From the NCBI RefSeq assembly GCF_900156545.1, contig NZ_FTNW01000004.1, positions 186,001 to 250,000 of the forward strand: a stretch of DNA of 64,000 nt, in the 5' to 3' direction. The stretch comes from Aquipseudomonas alcaligenes (GTDB lineage: Bacteria > Pseudomonadota > Gammaproteobacteria > Pseudomonadales > Pseudomonadaceae). Of this stretch, positions 49,637 to 57,690 are shown one piece after another. The position numbers and the translations under genes were made by a program. How positions within the stretch are numbered: the stretch's first letter is position 1; each line of letters starts with the position of its first letter. The notes beneath the pieces are model-generated. The model was not told the origin of the DNA. It searched no databases and saw only the letters and a program-made list of their open reading frames with translations.

Positions 49637-51790
49637 TCAATAGTTGTGGGTATCCCAGCGCAGGTCGAAGCCCAGCAGCAGCTGCCAGTCCTCCTGCGCC
49701 TGGTCATAGAGGCGACTGTCTTGCTGCGCGTAGCTGCCCTTGAGGAACCAGTCCAGCCCCGGGCTCAGCCCGTCGGGCTGGGCCACGGTCCAGGTCAGCT
49801 GCAGATGGGCGCTCTGCTGCAGCACGCTGTCGCCGAGGAAGTCGGTGTCGCCCAGGTGGCTGGTGTCGCGGCCACGGTAGTAGGAGGCATTCAGGCGCCA
49901 GCGCTCGGGCACGATCTGCCAGGCCAGGTCCAGGCCACGGCTGATGCCGCGGTAGACGTTGTCGTCGTCGGTTTCCTGCAGCTTGTTCCACTGCCAGCTG
50001 GTGGACAGGCTTAGCGAGTCCAGCGGCATGTAGCCGACCTGCAGGGTGGTGAAGCGGTTGCGCTGGTCCGACGGCGGCTCGTAGATCAGGTAGCCGTTCT
50101 GCTCGACTGCCTGCGAGCGGTCATCGGTACCCTGCACGGTGTGCTGCACCGACCAGTTCCAGCGCGCGTGGTAGAAGCTGGCGCCGAACAGCGACTCGCG
50201 GGTGCGGTCGTCCAGGTCGAAGCCAACCCGCTGCGCGTCCTCCTCGTCCTGCCGGCGGCGGGTGTCGCTGTAGCCGGCGTTCAGCGAGGGCAGGCCGAGC
50301 AGGCGCCAGGGCAGCGCCTCGCCGTCCACCGTCGGGTAGTAGTAGAGGTTGAGCACGCGGCGGTCGGCGATCTGGTCGGCCACCTGGTCCTGATCGTCGA
50401 GGTTGTTGGTCTCGCGCGCCAGCTCGGCATCGAGCTGCAGGTTGCCCAGGTAGCCTTGCCAGTTGAGGCGGTCCAGGCGCAGGTCACCGGGCAGCGACAG
50501 GTTGCCCAGGGTGAAGAAATCCAGGCCCACCTCGCGCCGCTGCAGGGTCAGGTTCCACTGGTCGAAGGGCCCGGCCGGGAACCACTGGCCGGAGCTGAAC
50601 TGTGCCTGCAGGTCGTGGGAAGTGTCGTCCTGCTCATCTTCGCCACGACCGAGGCCGTCGCTGTCGAAGCTCGACCAGGCATAGTCGGCGTGCAGCCACA
50701 GGCTGTTCTCGCCCAGGCGCGAATCCACCGCCAGGTTCCAGCTGTCGCCGCCGTAGCGGGTCTGCTGATCGGGCGACAGCCAGGCGGTGCCGCTGTCGGT
50801 GGTCTCGCCGTTGATATAGGCGGCGCTCAGCTGCAGCAGCTGCGGGTCGTCCTGCAGCGGGGTGAAGGTGAGCAGACCGCCGCTGCTGCGCTCGCTGCCA
50901 CTCTGCGGGAAGCCGAGGCGGCGGTTGTAGTCGGTCAGCGGCTCGCTCTGCAGGCCGAACACATCCAGCTGCAGCGGCCCCTCCAGCGCATCGCCCAGGG
51001 TGACCACGGCGCCGCGACGCTGGTAGGCGCTGAACAGCAAATCCTCGCGCAGCACGCCATAGTTGCCCAGGGCCACGCCCTGGCGCTGCAGGCCACTGCC
51101 GCGCGTAGCGGCCAGGCGGTAGTTGGGCAGCTCCCACTCGTTGCCGGTGGGGTTGTTCTCGCTGAGGTTGTCGTACAGCGCATCAACCTCGGCCTGCCAC
51201 TGCCAGTCACCACCACCGCCTTCGCCGCGATAGCTGAGGCCGCCGTTGCTGGCGTAGCGCGGGGTGTCCGGATAACTGGCCGCATCCTTCTCGTCGACCC
51301 GGTAGCTGTTGCTGAGCAGGCCGTAGAGGGTGTAGCGATGCGCCGGCGAGGACCCGACCTGAGCGGCCTCGCCGGCGTCGGCCGGCAGCGGCCCGACCAG
51401 CTCGTCCGCAGCGGCCACCTCGCCTTGCGGCGCAGCACCGCCCTCCGGCAGCGGTGCGGCGCCAACCTGCACCTCCGCCTCCAGCAGGGTGGCGACGTTG
51501 CCATCGGCGTGGAACACCATCACCAGCAACGGGTGGCTGCCCTCGCCCAGCGGGCCGCTGAGGTCGAGGAGAAACGCGGCGTCGCTGCGACTGACCAGCG
51601 CGGTGACATCGTAGCCGTCCAGCTCGACGGCCAGCTGGTCGCCCGCGCCGACGCTTTCCAGCCCCGGCACGCTGAAGCTCAGCTGGGTCTGCCCGGGTTC
51701 GAGGGTCAGCGTCTCCGCGGCGCCGGCCTGGCCGACCAGCCCGGCCAGCAGCAGCGCACAGCAGTGACGGTTAAGGTGCAGGAGTTTCAT
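49637..51790 (-). CDS. Outer-membrane beta-barrel protein
   Basis: 717 residues with a signal peptide (HCCALLLAGLVGQAGA), an N-terminal beta-sandwich-like domain of about 100 residues (LTLEPGQTQLSFSVPGLESV), a short acidic Pro/Ala linker, and about 500 residues of alternating polar/aromatic strands (WQWQAEVDALYD, LQLSAAYINGETTD, LTLQRREVGLDFF, LTWTVAQPDG) ending in DLRWDTHNY, an aromatic C-terminus typical of Bam substrates. No TonB box or plug is seen, so a porin-like or secretion role is more likely than TonB-dependent uptake. The start at 51790 is set by the signal peptide. Confidence 0.82.
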   Translation of the reverse strand: MKLLHLNRHCCALLLAGLVGQAGAAETLTLEPGQTQLSFSVPGLESVGAGDQLAVELDGYDVTALVSRSDAAFLLDLSGPLGEGSHPLLVMVFHADGNVATLLEAEVQVGAAPLPEGGAAPQGEVAAADELVGPLPADAGEAAQVGSSPAHRYTLYGLLSNSYRVDEKDAASYPDTPRYASNGGLSYRGEGGGGDWQWQAEVDALYDNLSENNPTGNEWELPNYRLAATRGSGLQRQGVALGNYGVLREDLLFSAYQRRGAVVTLGDALEGPLQLDVFGLQSEPLTDYNRRLGFPQSGSERSSGGLLTFTPLQDDPQLLQLSAAYINGETTDSGTAWLSPDQQTRYGGDSWNLAVDSRLGENSLWLHADYAWSSFDSDGLGRGEDEQDDTSHDLQAQFSSGQWFPAGPFDQWNLTLQRREVGLDFFTLGNLSLPGDLRLDRLNWQGYLGNLQLDAELARETNNLDDQDQVADQIADRRVLNLYYYPTVDGEALPWRLLGLPSLNAGYSDTRRRQDEEDAQRVGFDLDDRTRESLFGASFYHARWNWSVQHTVQGTDDRSQAVEQNGYLIYEPPSDQRNRFTTLQVGYMPLDSLSLSTSWQWNKLQETDDDNVYRGISRGLDLAWQIVPERWRLNASYYRGRDTSHLGDTDFLGDSVLQQSAHLQLTWTVAQPDGLSPGLDWFLKGSYAQQDSRLYDQAQEDWQLLLGFDLRWDTHNY

Positions 51791-51849
51791 GGCCTGTTCC
51801 TGACGTTCGCACCAGCGGCCGCCCACGCCTGGCGGGCGGTCGGCGTGGC

Positions 51850-53421
51850 TCACTGGGGCAGGACCGGAGCGCGCAGCGGCGCCCGGCCGGGTTGGGTTTG
51901 GCCACAGTTGCGCACTTCCACCGTGACCCGTGCTTTGTTATTGCTCTCGTTGCTTTCCCCAACCTGCTGCTGGTCATCGACCGACAGAGTCAGCAGGTGC
52001 GTGCCGTTGCCCAGGTAGATCAGGCCGGACACCCTGTGTTGCGCGCTACCGCCCAACCCAGCAATGGCCGCGTGGTGCAGCAGCAGCTGGTCCTCGCGCA
52101 CACGGCTGACGAAGGCGCCAGCCGCGGCCTTGCCCAGGTTCATCACATCGTAGACCAGGCGCAGCTCGCAGCGCCCCTCGCGTTGCCGGCCCGCCTGGCT
52201 GGCGTCGACCTGGAGGCTGCCACCCCACTGGCCGGTGGTGCTGCCGATGGTGAGTCCGGGCGCGTAGGACAGGTCGATCTGCGCCGGCCTGGGTTGAGGC
52301 GCGCTCAGCTGATCCGGGGCCGGCTTCGGCGGCTCCTTGCAGGTCACCTGGTAACTGGCGCTGGCACGCTTGGCCTTGCTCCAGTCCTGCTCGCCGGCCG
52401 GCAGCACGCGCAACTCGACCTGGCCACTGTGCACGTTGTCGGCATGTGCCTTGAGCGGCAGTCCGCCTTGCTGCGCCTGCGGCTTGGGCTGGGCCAGCTT
52501 GAGGTTGCCCATGCCGGCCTTGCCGATGTCCTTGAGCTGGGTGCTGACACTGCGCCAGCCGCTGGTGTTGAGGGTGGTGGTGTAGACCGGGCCTAAGCCG
52601 CCGTTGTGCGCCCAGCGGTACTGCACCTGTTTCTGCCCCTGATTACCCTTGAGCGTGCCCTCGGCCTTGAGGGTGACCGGGCAGCTGCCGCTGTAGGGCG
52701 TCGGCGCGACCTTGACCTTGGGTGCCTCCAGGGCGAAGGCGGCGGCCAGGTCCAGGCCCTGCGGCTTGGGTGCGCTGGGCGGGAACGAGTAGCCCTCGCA
52801 GAGGGTTTCCACCTTCACGTTCTGCCAGGCATGGGCGTTGAGCTCGTCCAGCCCCGCGCACTGCAGAAACACCACGCCACCCAGCATCGGCTTGTCGCTG
52901 GCCGGCAGACGTTGCGCCTGACCCAGCACCTGGCGCAGCTCACGCCCCTTGCCCAGCTCCGCCTTGAGGTGGGCATTACAGGCCTGCACGGCGGTATTGG
53001 CCAGCTGCGCGCCAACCGGCACAGCGATGCTGCCGCTGCTGCTGCGGGCGTTGTGCTTGGACTTGCTGGTGATCCAGTCCTTCTGCGCTAGACGCTTGTG
53101 GTAGGCGTAGTAACTGTGCGGGTTGGCCTGGCTGTTGTCGTTGAGCCACCAGATCAGTCGCTCGATCTTGCGCACGCCCCGGCACTCGACCTGACTGGTG
53201 GCCTGCCACACCAGCTGCTGGCCGGGTTCAACCGAACTGTAGCGGGTACCATCGGACTGCACGCGGATCACCGGCAAGGCGCCGGTCTGCTTGACCTCGA
53301 TGCTCTTGATACCGGTGAGCAGATCGCCCGGCGTGATATTGCGTGGACGGTAGGCATCCTCGGCCTGAGCGACACCTGCCAGCAACAGGCCGAGGAACAG
53401 AGGAATAACTGTGCGTTGCAT
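51850..53421 (-). CDS. Secreted CARDB-domain protein, first gene of surface cluster
   Basis: 523 residues with a signal peptide (QRTVIPLFLGLLLAGVAQAE). An N-terminal region (about 20-200) holds CRGVRKIERLIWWLND. A middle domain starts YSGSCPVTLKAEGTLKG and shares layout with the proline-rich protein at 43972. Proline-rich linkers (PPKPAPDQLSAPQPRP) precede a C-terminal CARDB adhesion domain (GLIYLGNGTHLLTLSVDDQQ, VGESNESNN). GGAGAG precedes the ATG at 53421. First gene after the strongest ECF-type promoter. Confidence 0.82.
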   Translation of the reverse strand: MQRTVIPLFLGLLLAGVAQAEDAYRPRNITPGDLLTGIKSIEVKQTGALPVIRVQSDGTRYSSVEPGQQLVWQATSQVECRGVRKIERLIWWLNDNSQANPHSYYAYHKRLAQKDWITSKSKHNARSSSGSIAVPVGAQLANTAVQACNAHLKAELGKGRELRQVLGQAQRLPASDKPMLGGVVFLQCAGLDELNAHAWQNVKVETLCEGYSFPPSAPKPQGLDLAAAFALEAPKVKVAPTPYSGSCPVTLKAEGTLKGNQGQKQVQYRWAHNGGLGPVYTTTLNTSGWRSVSTQLKDIGKAGMGNLKLAQPKPQAQQGGLPLKAHADNVHSGQVELRVLPAGEQDWSKAKRASASYQVTCKEPPKPAPDQLSAPQPRPAQIDLSYAPGLTIGSTTGQWGGSLQVDASQAGRQREGRCELRLVYDVMNLGKAAAGAFVSRVREDQLLLHHAAIAGLGGSAQHRVSGLIYLGNGTHLLTLSVDDQQQVGESNESNNKARVTVEVRNCGQTQPGRAPLRAPVLPQ

Positions 53422-53450
53422 GACCAGGCTCTCCTGCCGGGTGGATGACA

Positions 53451-53485
53451 CCCCTCAGTCGTGCGCCAGCCCGGCAGCGGTTCAC
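53451..53485 (-). promoter_or_regulatory. ECF-type promoter of the surface cluster
   Basis: Minus strand: TGAACC (-35-like; GAACC is 53483-53479), 17-nt spacer, CGACTGAGGGG (53461-53451), about 30 nt upstream of the first ATG. Matches the copy at 45351 in both elements and in spacing. Confidence 0.65.
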
Positions 53486-53502
53486 TTTTTTTGCGCCCAT
53501 GA

Positions 53503-53528
53503 AAAAGCCCGCCAATCGGCGGGCTTTT
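53503..53528 (-). terminator. Terminator of desA
   Basis: AAAAGCCCGCC, AATC loop, GGCGGGCTTTT, 14 nt past the desA stop on the minus strand. Confidence 0.85.
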
Positions 53529-53542
53529 CTGGCTGACCAGGC

Positions 53543-54727
53543 TCAGGCCGTGGCAGGGCGCAGCGAGTAGGTCTTGAGCTGCTCGGCGAAGTCGCGCAGC
53601 GACTGGATACCGCTGGCCTCGGCCTCGTGTACCCACTGCTTGATCGCCTCCAGCATCTCGTGGCCGTTGCTGCTGGTCCTGACCCAGATCTGCTGCAGGG
53701 CGATGCGCTTCTCGTAGATCACCTTGAGTGCCTGGCTCTGCTCCAGCATCGCGGCGATGCGCGCCTGATGGGTCTCGTCGAGCAGGCTGGTCTCGCGCGA
53801 CAGCAGACGCTTGGCGCGGCGGAACAGGTGGCGGGCCGAGGCATCGGCCTTGGCCAGCTCCTGCTGCACCAGCGGCTTGATCACCAGCTTGCGGTACTGC
53901 GCCATGATCTGGAAGCGGTTGTTGAGGATGGCCATGGCGGTGTCCATGTCCAGGCTGCGCTTGCCCTCGACGCGGTGGGCGATGGGCGCCACGCGCTGCA
54001 CCTTGGCCAGACGCAGGAAGCTGAACAGCTGGATCCAGGCCCAGCCCAGGTCGAACTCCCACTTCTTCACCGACAGCTTGGCGCTGTTCGGGTAGGTGTG
54101 GTGGTTGTTGTGCAGCTCCTCGCCGCCGATCAGGATGCCCCAGGGCACCAGGTTGGTGGCGGCATCACGGCACTCGAAGTTGCGGTAGCCAACGGCATGG
54201 CCCAGGCCGTTGATCACACCGGCTGCCCACACCGGGATCCACATCATCTGGATCGCCCACACGGTCATGCCGAGCACACCGAACAGGGCCAGGTCGATGA
54301 TCGCCATCAGCGTCACGCCGCCAATCTGGAAGCGGCTGTAGAGGTTGCGCTCGATCCAGTCATCCGGGCAGTTCTTGCCATAGATGCGCAGGGTCTCTTC
54401 GTTCTTCGCCTCCGCCTGGTAGAGCTCCGCGCCCTTGCGCAGCACGGTGCTCAGGCCCTTGATCACCGGGCTGTGCGGGTCATCGACGGTTTCGCACTTG
54501 GCGTGGTGCTTGCGGTGGATGGCCGTCCACTCGCGGGTGTTCTGGCCGGTGGTCAGCCACAGCCAGAAACGGAAGAAATGCTTGAGTGCCGGGTGCAATT
54601 CCAGCGCGCGGTGCGCGGAGTAGCGGTGCAGGTAGACGGTGACGCTGACGATGGTGATATGGGTCAGCACCAGGGTGACCGCCACCAGCTGCCAGGGCGA
54701 CAGGTCGAGTAAACCGTTGTACCACAT
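53543..54727 (-). CDS. desA: Acyl-lipid/fatty acid desaturase
   Basis: A 394-residue membrane di-iron desaturase. The three histidine boxes are intact: HRYSAH (about 34-39), HRKHH (about 71-75) and HNNHH (about 205-209). Two hydrophobic hairpins are visible (LVAVTLVLTHITIVSVTVYL, VTLMAIIDLALFGVLGMTVW). In P. aeruginosa DesA (PA0286) is a delta-9 desaturase acting on phospholipid acyl chains. Divergent from the GGDEF/EAL gene, as in PAO1. Confidence 0.94.
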   Translation of the reverse strand: MWYNGLLDLSPWQLVAVTLVLTHITIVSVTVYLHRYSAHRALELHPALKHFFRFWLWLTTGQNTREWTAIHRKHHAKCETVDDPHSPVIKGLSTVLRKGAELYQAEAKNEETLRIYGKNCPDDWIERNLYSRFQIGGVTLMAIIDLALFGVLGMTVWAIQMMWIPVWAAGVINGLGHAVGYRNFECRDAATNLVPWGILIGGEELHNNHHTYPNSAKLSVKKWEFDLGWAWIQLFSFLRLAKVQRVAPIAHRVEGKRSLDMDTAMAILNNRFQIMAQYRKLVIKPLVQQELAKADASARHLFRRAKRLLSRETSLLDETHQARIAAMLEQSQALKVIYEKRIALQQIWVRTSSNGHEMLEAIKQWVHEAEASGIQSLRDFAEQLKTYSLRPATA

Positions 54728-54777
54728 GTAGGGTGTAGCCTCGCGGGGAAGAGAACGACTGTAAACTCAGTCTCCAC

Positions 54778-54854
54778 GGCATTATCCCCAAGCTGCGGGA
54801 GAATGCCAGTGCGCCGTTAGACGAGAATGCACTGGATGCCGTCTTATCTATAAT
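54778..54854. promoter_or_regulatory. desA / GGDEF-EAL divergent control region with nested inverted repeats
   Basis: GGCATTATCCC (54778-54788) and GGGAGAATGCC (54797-54807) form an imperfect inverted repeat; CCAGTGC (54806-54812) and GCACTGG (54829-54835) form another. A consensus -10 TATAAT is at 54849-54854 on the plus strand, 39 nt before the ATG at 54894; no good -35 was found. Confidence 0.45.
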
Positions 54855-54893
54855 GTGCGGCATTTCGCAAAACTCGCCCCGACCAATTCCCCC

Positions 54894-57194
54894 ATGATTA
54901 TTCAGCGCAAACCGCTGCAGCTCACCCTGCTTTACCTGATCGCCTCGGTGTTATGGGTGCTGTGCAGCGATACCCTCCTGCTGGGTCTGGGCTTCGACCG
55001 TGAAACCCTCAGCCACTTCCAGACCCTGAAAGGCCTGGGCTTCGTGCTGATCAGCAGCCTGGTGCTCTATGCCGTGCTGCTGCGCCACTGGCGCAAGCAG
55101 GACCAGGCACGCCGGGAACTGAAGGAGAACGAGGAACGCCTGGCCCTGGCGCTGGATTCCGCTCAGGAGGGCATGTGGGACTGGGACATGAAGAGCCAGC
55201 GGGTGTTCTACTCGCCACGCTATTGCGCCCTGCTCGGCTTCACGTCACAGGAGTTCGGCCAGGATCAGCAGGCCTGGATGTCGCGCCTGCATCCGGATGA
55301 CCGCAAGATGGCCGAGGAGCGCCTGCGCGCGCTGCTCGAGGAGCGGACAGCGCATTACGAGGGCATCTTCCGACTGCGCCACCGTGATGGCGAATACCGC
55401 TGGATCTACTCTCGCGGGCAGCTGCTGCTCGACGCCGCCGGCCGGCCCGACCGCTTCATCGGCACCTCCAGCGACATCACCCAGCGTCGCGCCGACGAGG
55501 ACAGCCTGCGCCAGGCCGCAGCAGTCTTCGACAGCACCCTCGAAGGCGTGCTGGTCACCGATCGCGATATGCGCATCGTGCACGTCAACCCGGCATTCAG
55601 CCGCATCACCGGCTATGCCCCCGAAGATGTGCTGGGACAGTCGCCGCGACTGTTCAAGTCAGGGCACCACGACGTCGACTTCTACAAGAGCCTGTGGCAC
55701 GCCCTGGAGCAGCGTGGTTCCTGGAGCGGAGAGATCTGGAACCGGCGCAAGGGCGGCGAGATCTTCCCGATGTGGCAGTGCATCCGCAGCATCCATGACG
55801 AGAACGGCAACCTCAGCCACTACGTCGCGGTGTTCTCCGACATCAGCGCGATCAAGCGCTCGCAACGCGAACTGGACTACCTGGCGCACCACGACCCGCT
55901 GACCACGCTGCCCAACCGCCTGCTGTTCGGCGAGCGCATCGAGCAGGCGTTGCAGCGCGCCCGCCAGGACGGTCGCCGTGGTGCCCTGCTGCTGATCGAC
56001 CTCGACCATTTCAAGATCGTCAACGAAAGCCTCGGTCACAGCTTCGGCGACCGCCTGCTCAAACTCATCGGCACGCGCCTGAGCGAGGGTCTGGGCAACA
56101 AGGTGACGCTGGCACGCCTGGGCGGTGACGAGTTTGGCCTGCTCAGCCACGACGGCACTCAGGCCGAGCAGGCTTCCTCGCTGGCGCAGCGTGTGCAGGA
56201 TTGCCTCGCGCAGCCGTTCATCGTTGACGAGCAGACCATTTTCATCGGCGCCAGCATCGGTATCAGCCTGTTCCCCGACGATGGCGACTCGGTGGAGCAA
56301 TTGCTGCGCAATGCCGACTCCGCGCTGTTCCGTGCCAAAAGCAGCGGGCGCCAGGCGTTCAGCTTCTACAGCCAGGACATGACGGCTCAGGCGCGCCTGC
56401 GGGTGAAACTGGAAGCGGAACTGCGTCAGGCACTGGAACATGACCAGCTGCGGGTGCACTACCAGCCCATCCACCGCCTGAACGACCATGCCCTGATCGG
56501 CGTCGAGGCCCTGGTGCGCTGGCAACATCCACAGCGCGGCCTGGTGCCGCCGGGCGAGTTCATCCCGGTGGCCGAGGACAGCGGCCTGATCGGCGCCATT
56601 GATGCCTGGGTACTGGAGCAGGCCTGTGCGCAGATGGTGCGCTGGCAGGCGCAGGGCGTGCCACTGGAGTTCGTGGCGGTGAACGTTTCCAGCCGTCTGT
56701 TCAGCCGGGGCGAACTGGATCAGCGAGTCGAGCGCGTCCTGCGTGAAACCGGGCTGGAGCCGGCACGCCTGGAGCTGGAAGTGACCGAAAGCGCGGTCAT
56801 GGACGACGCCGACCGTGCCCTTGAGCTACTGCGTCAATTGCAGGGCTTCGGCGTGCGCCTGGCCATCGACGACTTCGGCACCGGTTATTCCTCGCTGGCC
56901 AGGCTCAAGCGGCTGCCCGTGAACAAGCTCAAACTCGACCAGAGCTTCGTCCGCGGCCTGCCGCAGGACCATGAGGACGCCGCCATCGCGCGTGCTGTCG
57001 TCAGTCTTGGCCAGAGCCTGGGCCTGCGCGTGCTGGCCGAGGGTATAGAAACCAAGGAACAGGCCCACTACCTCCAGCAGATCGGCTGTGGCTACGGCCA
57101 GGGCTACTGGTTCGGTCGCCCGCAACCGGCCGAGCAGTTGCTTGTCGGCATGCTCCCAGGCATGCCTTCGGAAGACAGCCGCCTCTCGGGCTGA
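54894..57194 (+). CDS. Membrane PAS-PAS-GGDEF-EAL cyclic-di-GMP protein
   Basis: 766 residues: two N-terminal membrane helices (LQLTLLYLIASVLWVLCSDT; FVLISSLVLYAVLL), PAS domains at about 85-215 and 220-335, GGDEF with intact LARLGGDEF, and EAL with GVEALVRW, VNVSSRLFSRG, ELEVTESAVM and DDFGTGYSSLARL. Catalytic residues for phosphodiesterase activity look complete; the cyclase motif is also intact. Occupies the position of PA0285 (a phosphodiesterase of similar size, recalled) beside desA. Confidence 0.92.
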   Translation: MIIQRKPLQLTLLYLIASVLWVLCSDTLLLGLGFDRETLSHFQTLKGLGFVLISSLVLYAVLLRHWRKQDQARRELKENEERLALALDSAQEGMWDWDMKSQRVFYSPRYCALLGFTSQEFGQDQQAWMSRLHPDDRKMAEERLRALLEERTAHYEGIFRLRHRDGEYRWIYSRGQLLLDAAGRPDRFIGTSSDITQRRADEDSLRQAAAVFDSTLEGVLVTDRDMRIVHVNPAFSRITGYAPEDVLGQSPRLFKSGHHDVDFYKSLWHALEQRGSWSGEIWNRRKGGEIFPMWQCIRSIHDENGNLSHYVAVFSDISAIKRSQRELDYLAHHDPLTTLPNRLLFGERIEQALQRARQDGRRGALLLIDLDHFKIVNESLGHSFGDRLLKLIGTRLSEGLGNKVTLARLGGDEFGLLSHDGTQAEQASSLAQRVQDCLAQPFIVDEQTIFIGASIGISLFPDDGDSVEQLLRNADSALFRAKSSGRQAFSFYSQDMTAQARLRVKLEAELRQALEHDQLRVHYQPIHRLNDHALIGVEALVRWQHPQRGLVPPGEFIPVAEDSGLIGAIDAWVLEQACAQMVRWQAQGVPLEFVAVNVSSRLFSRGELDQRVERVLRETGLEPARLELEVTESAVMDDADRALELLRQLQGFGVRLAIDDFGTGYSSLARLKRLPVNKLKLDQSFVRGLPQDHEDAAIARAVVSLGQSLGLRVLAEGIETKEQAHYLQQIGCGYGQGYWFGRPQPAEQLLVGMLPGMPSEDSRLSG

Positions 57195-57342
57195 GCCGCA
57201 CGCTCCAGCGTTGCAAACAGTTCCTGAGCGGCCATTCGGGCGACGTCCGTGAGTACCAGCATGCTTTCGTCGGTCCCGAGTGCAGACTTTTCCGAGTGAC
57301 TGTGTAGAATCCCGCGCCCGAAAAAAAGCAGGAGTCACTCGA

Positions 57343-57654
57343 TTGGTCACCCACTACTTCACCGCGCCAGAGAACGTTGCATGCGGGCGCGCGGGCGCGA
57401 ACCTGAACGGTAGCCAGGACCTGGCCGAGGTGTCGTGCAAGCTCTGCCTGCGCTCTGCCGACAAGAAGGTCAACGAGCCCGTGCGCAAGACCCCGAGCCT
57501 GGCCGAGCTGCGGGCTGCCGCCAAGGCGGAGAAGGCCGCGCAGGCCGTGGCCGCTGCCAGCCAGCGCACCGTACGGGTAGCGCGCGGCGAGTGGCAGCAG
57601 CGCCTGGCGCAGCTGCCGGGACGCAGCCGCCTGCCGCGCGGCATGGCTCGCTAA
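57343..57654 (+). CDS. Small conserved hypothetical protein with CxxC
   Basis: 103 residues from a TTG at 57343 (8 nt after AGGAG at 57330), reading VTHYFTAPENVACGRAGANL and then VSCKLCLRSADKK. One isolated Cys plus a CxxC pair suggest metal binding; the C-terminal half is basic and Ala-rich. I recognise no function. An ATG at 57280 in the same frame lacks a ribosome-binding site. Confidence 0.6.
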   Translation: MVTHYFTAPENVACGRAGANLNGSQDLAEVSCKLCLRSADKKVNEPVRKTPSLAELRAAAKAEKAAQAVAAASQRTVRVARGEWQQRLAQLPGRSRLPRGMAR

Positions 57655-57690
57655 ACCGGAACCCCGTGGCGCCGCCACGGGGCATGGCCG

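Noticed and set aside
51791..51849. ECF-type promoter before the beta-barrel gene
   Set aside because: No GAACC element is present in this gap; the GGTTC at 49600 before the duplicated-protein gene abuts the ATG and is part of the ribosome-binding region.
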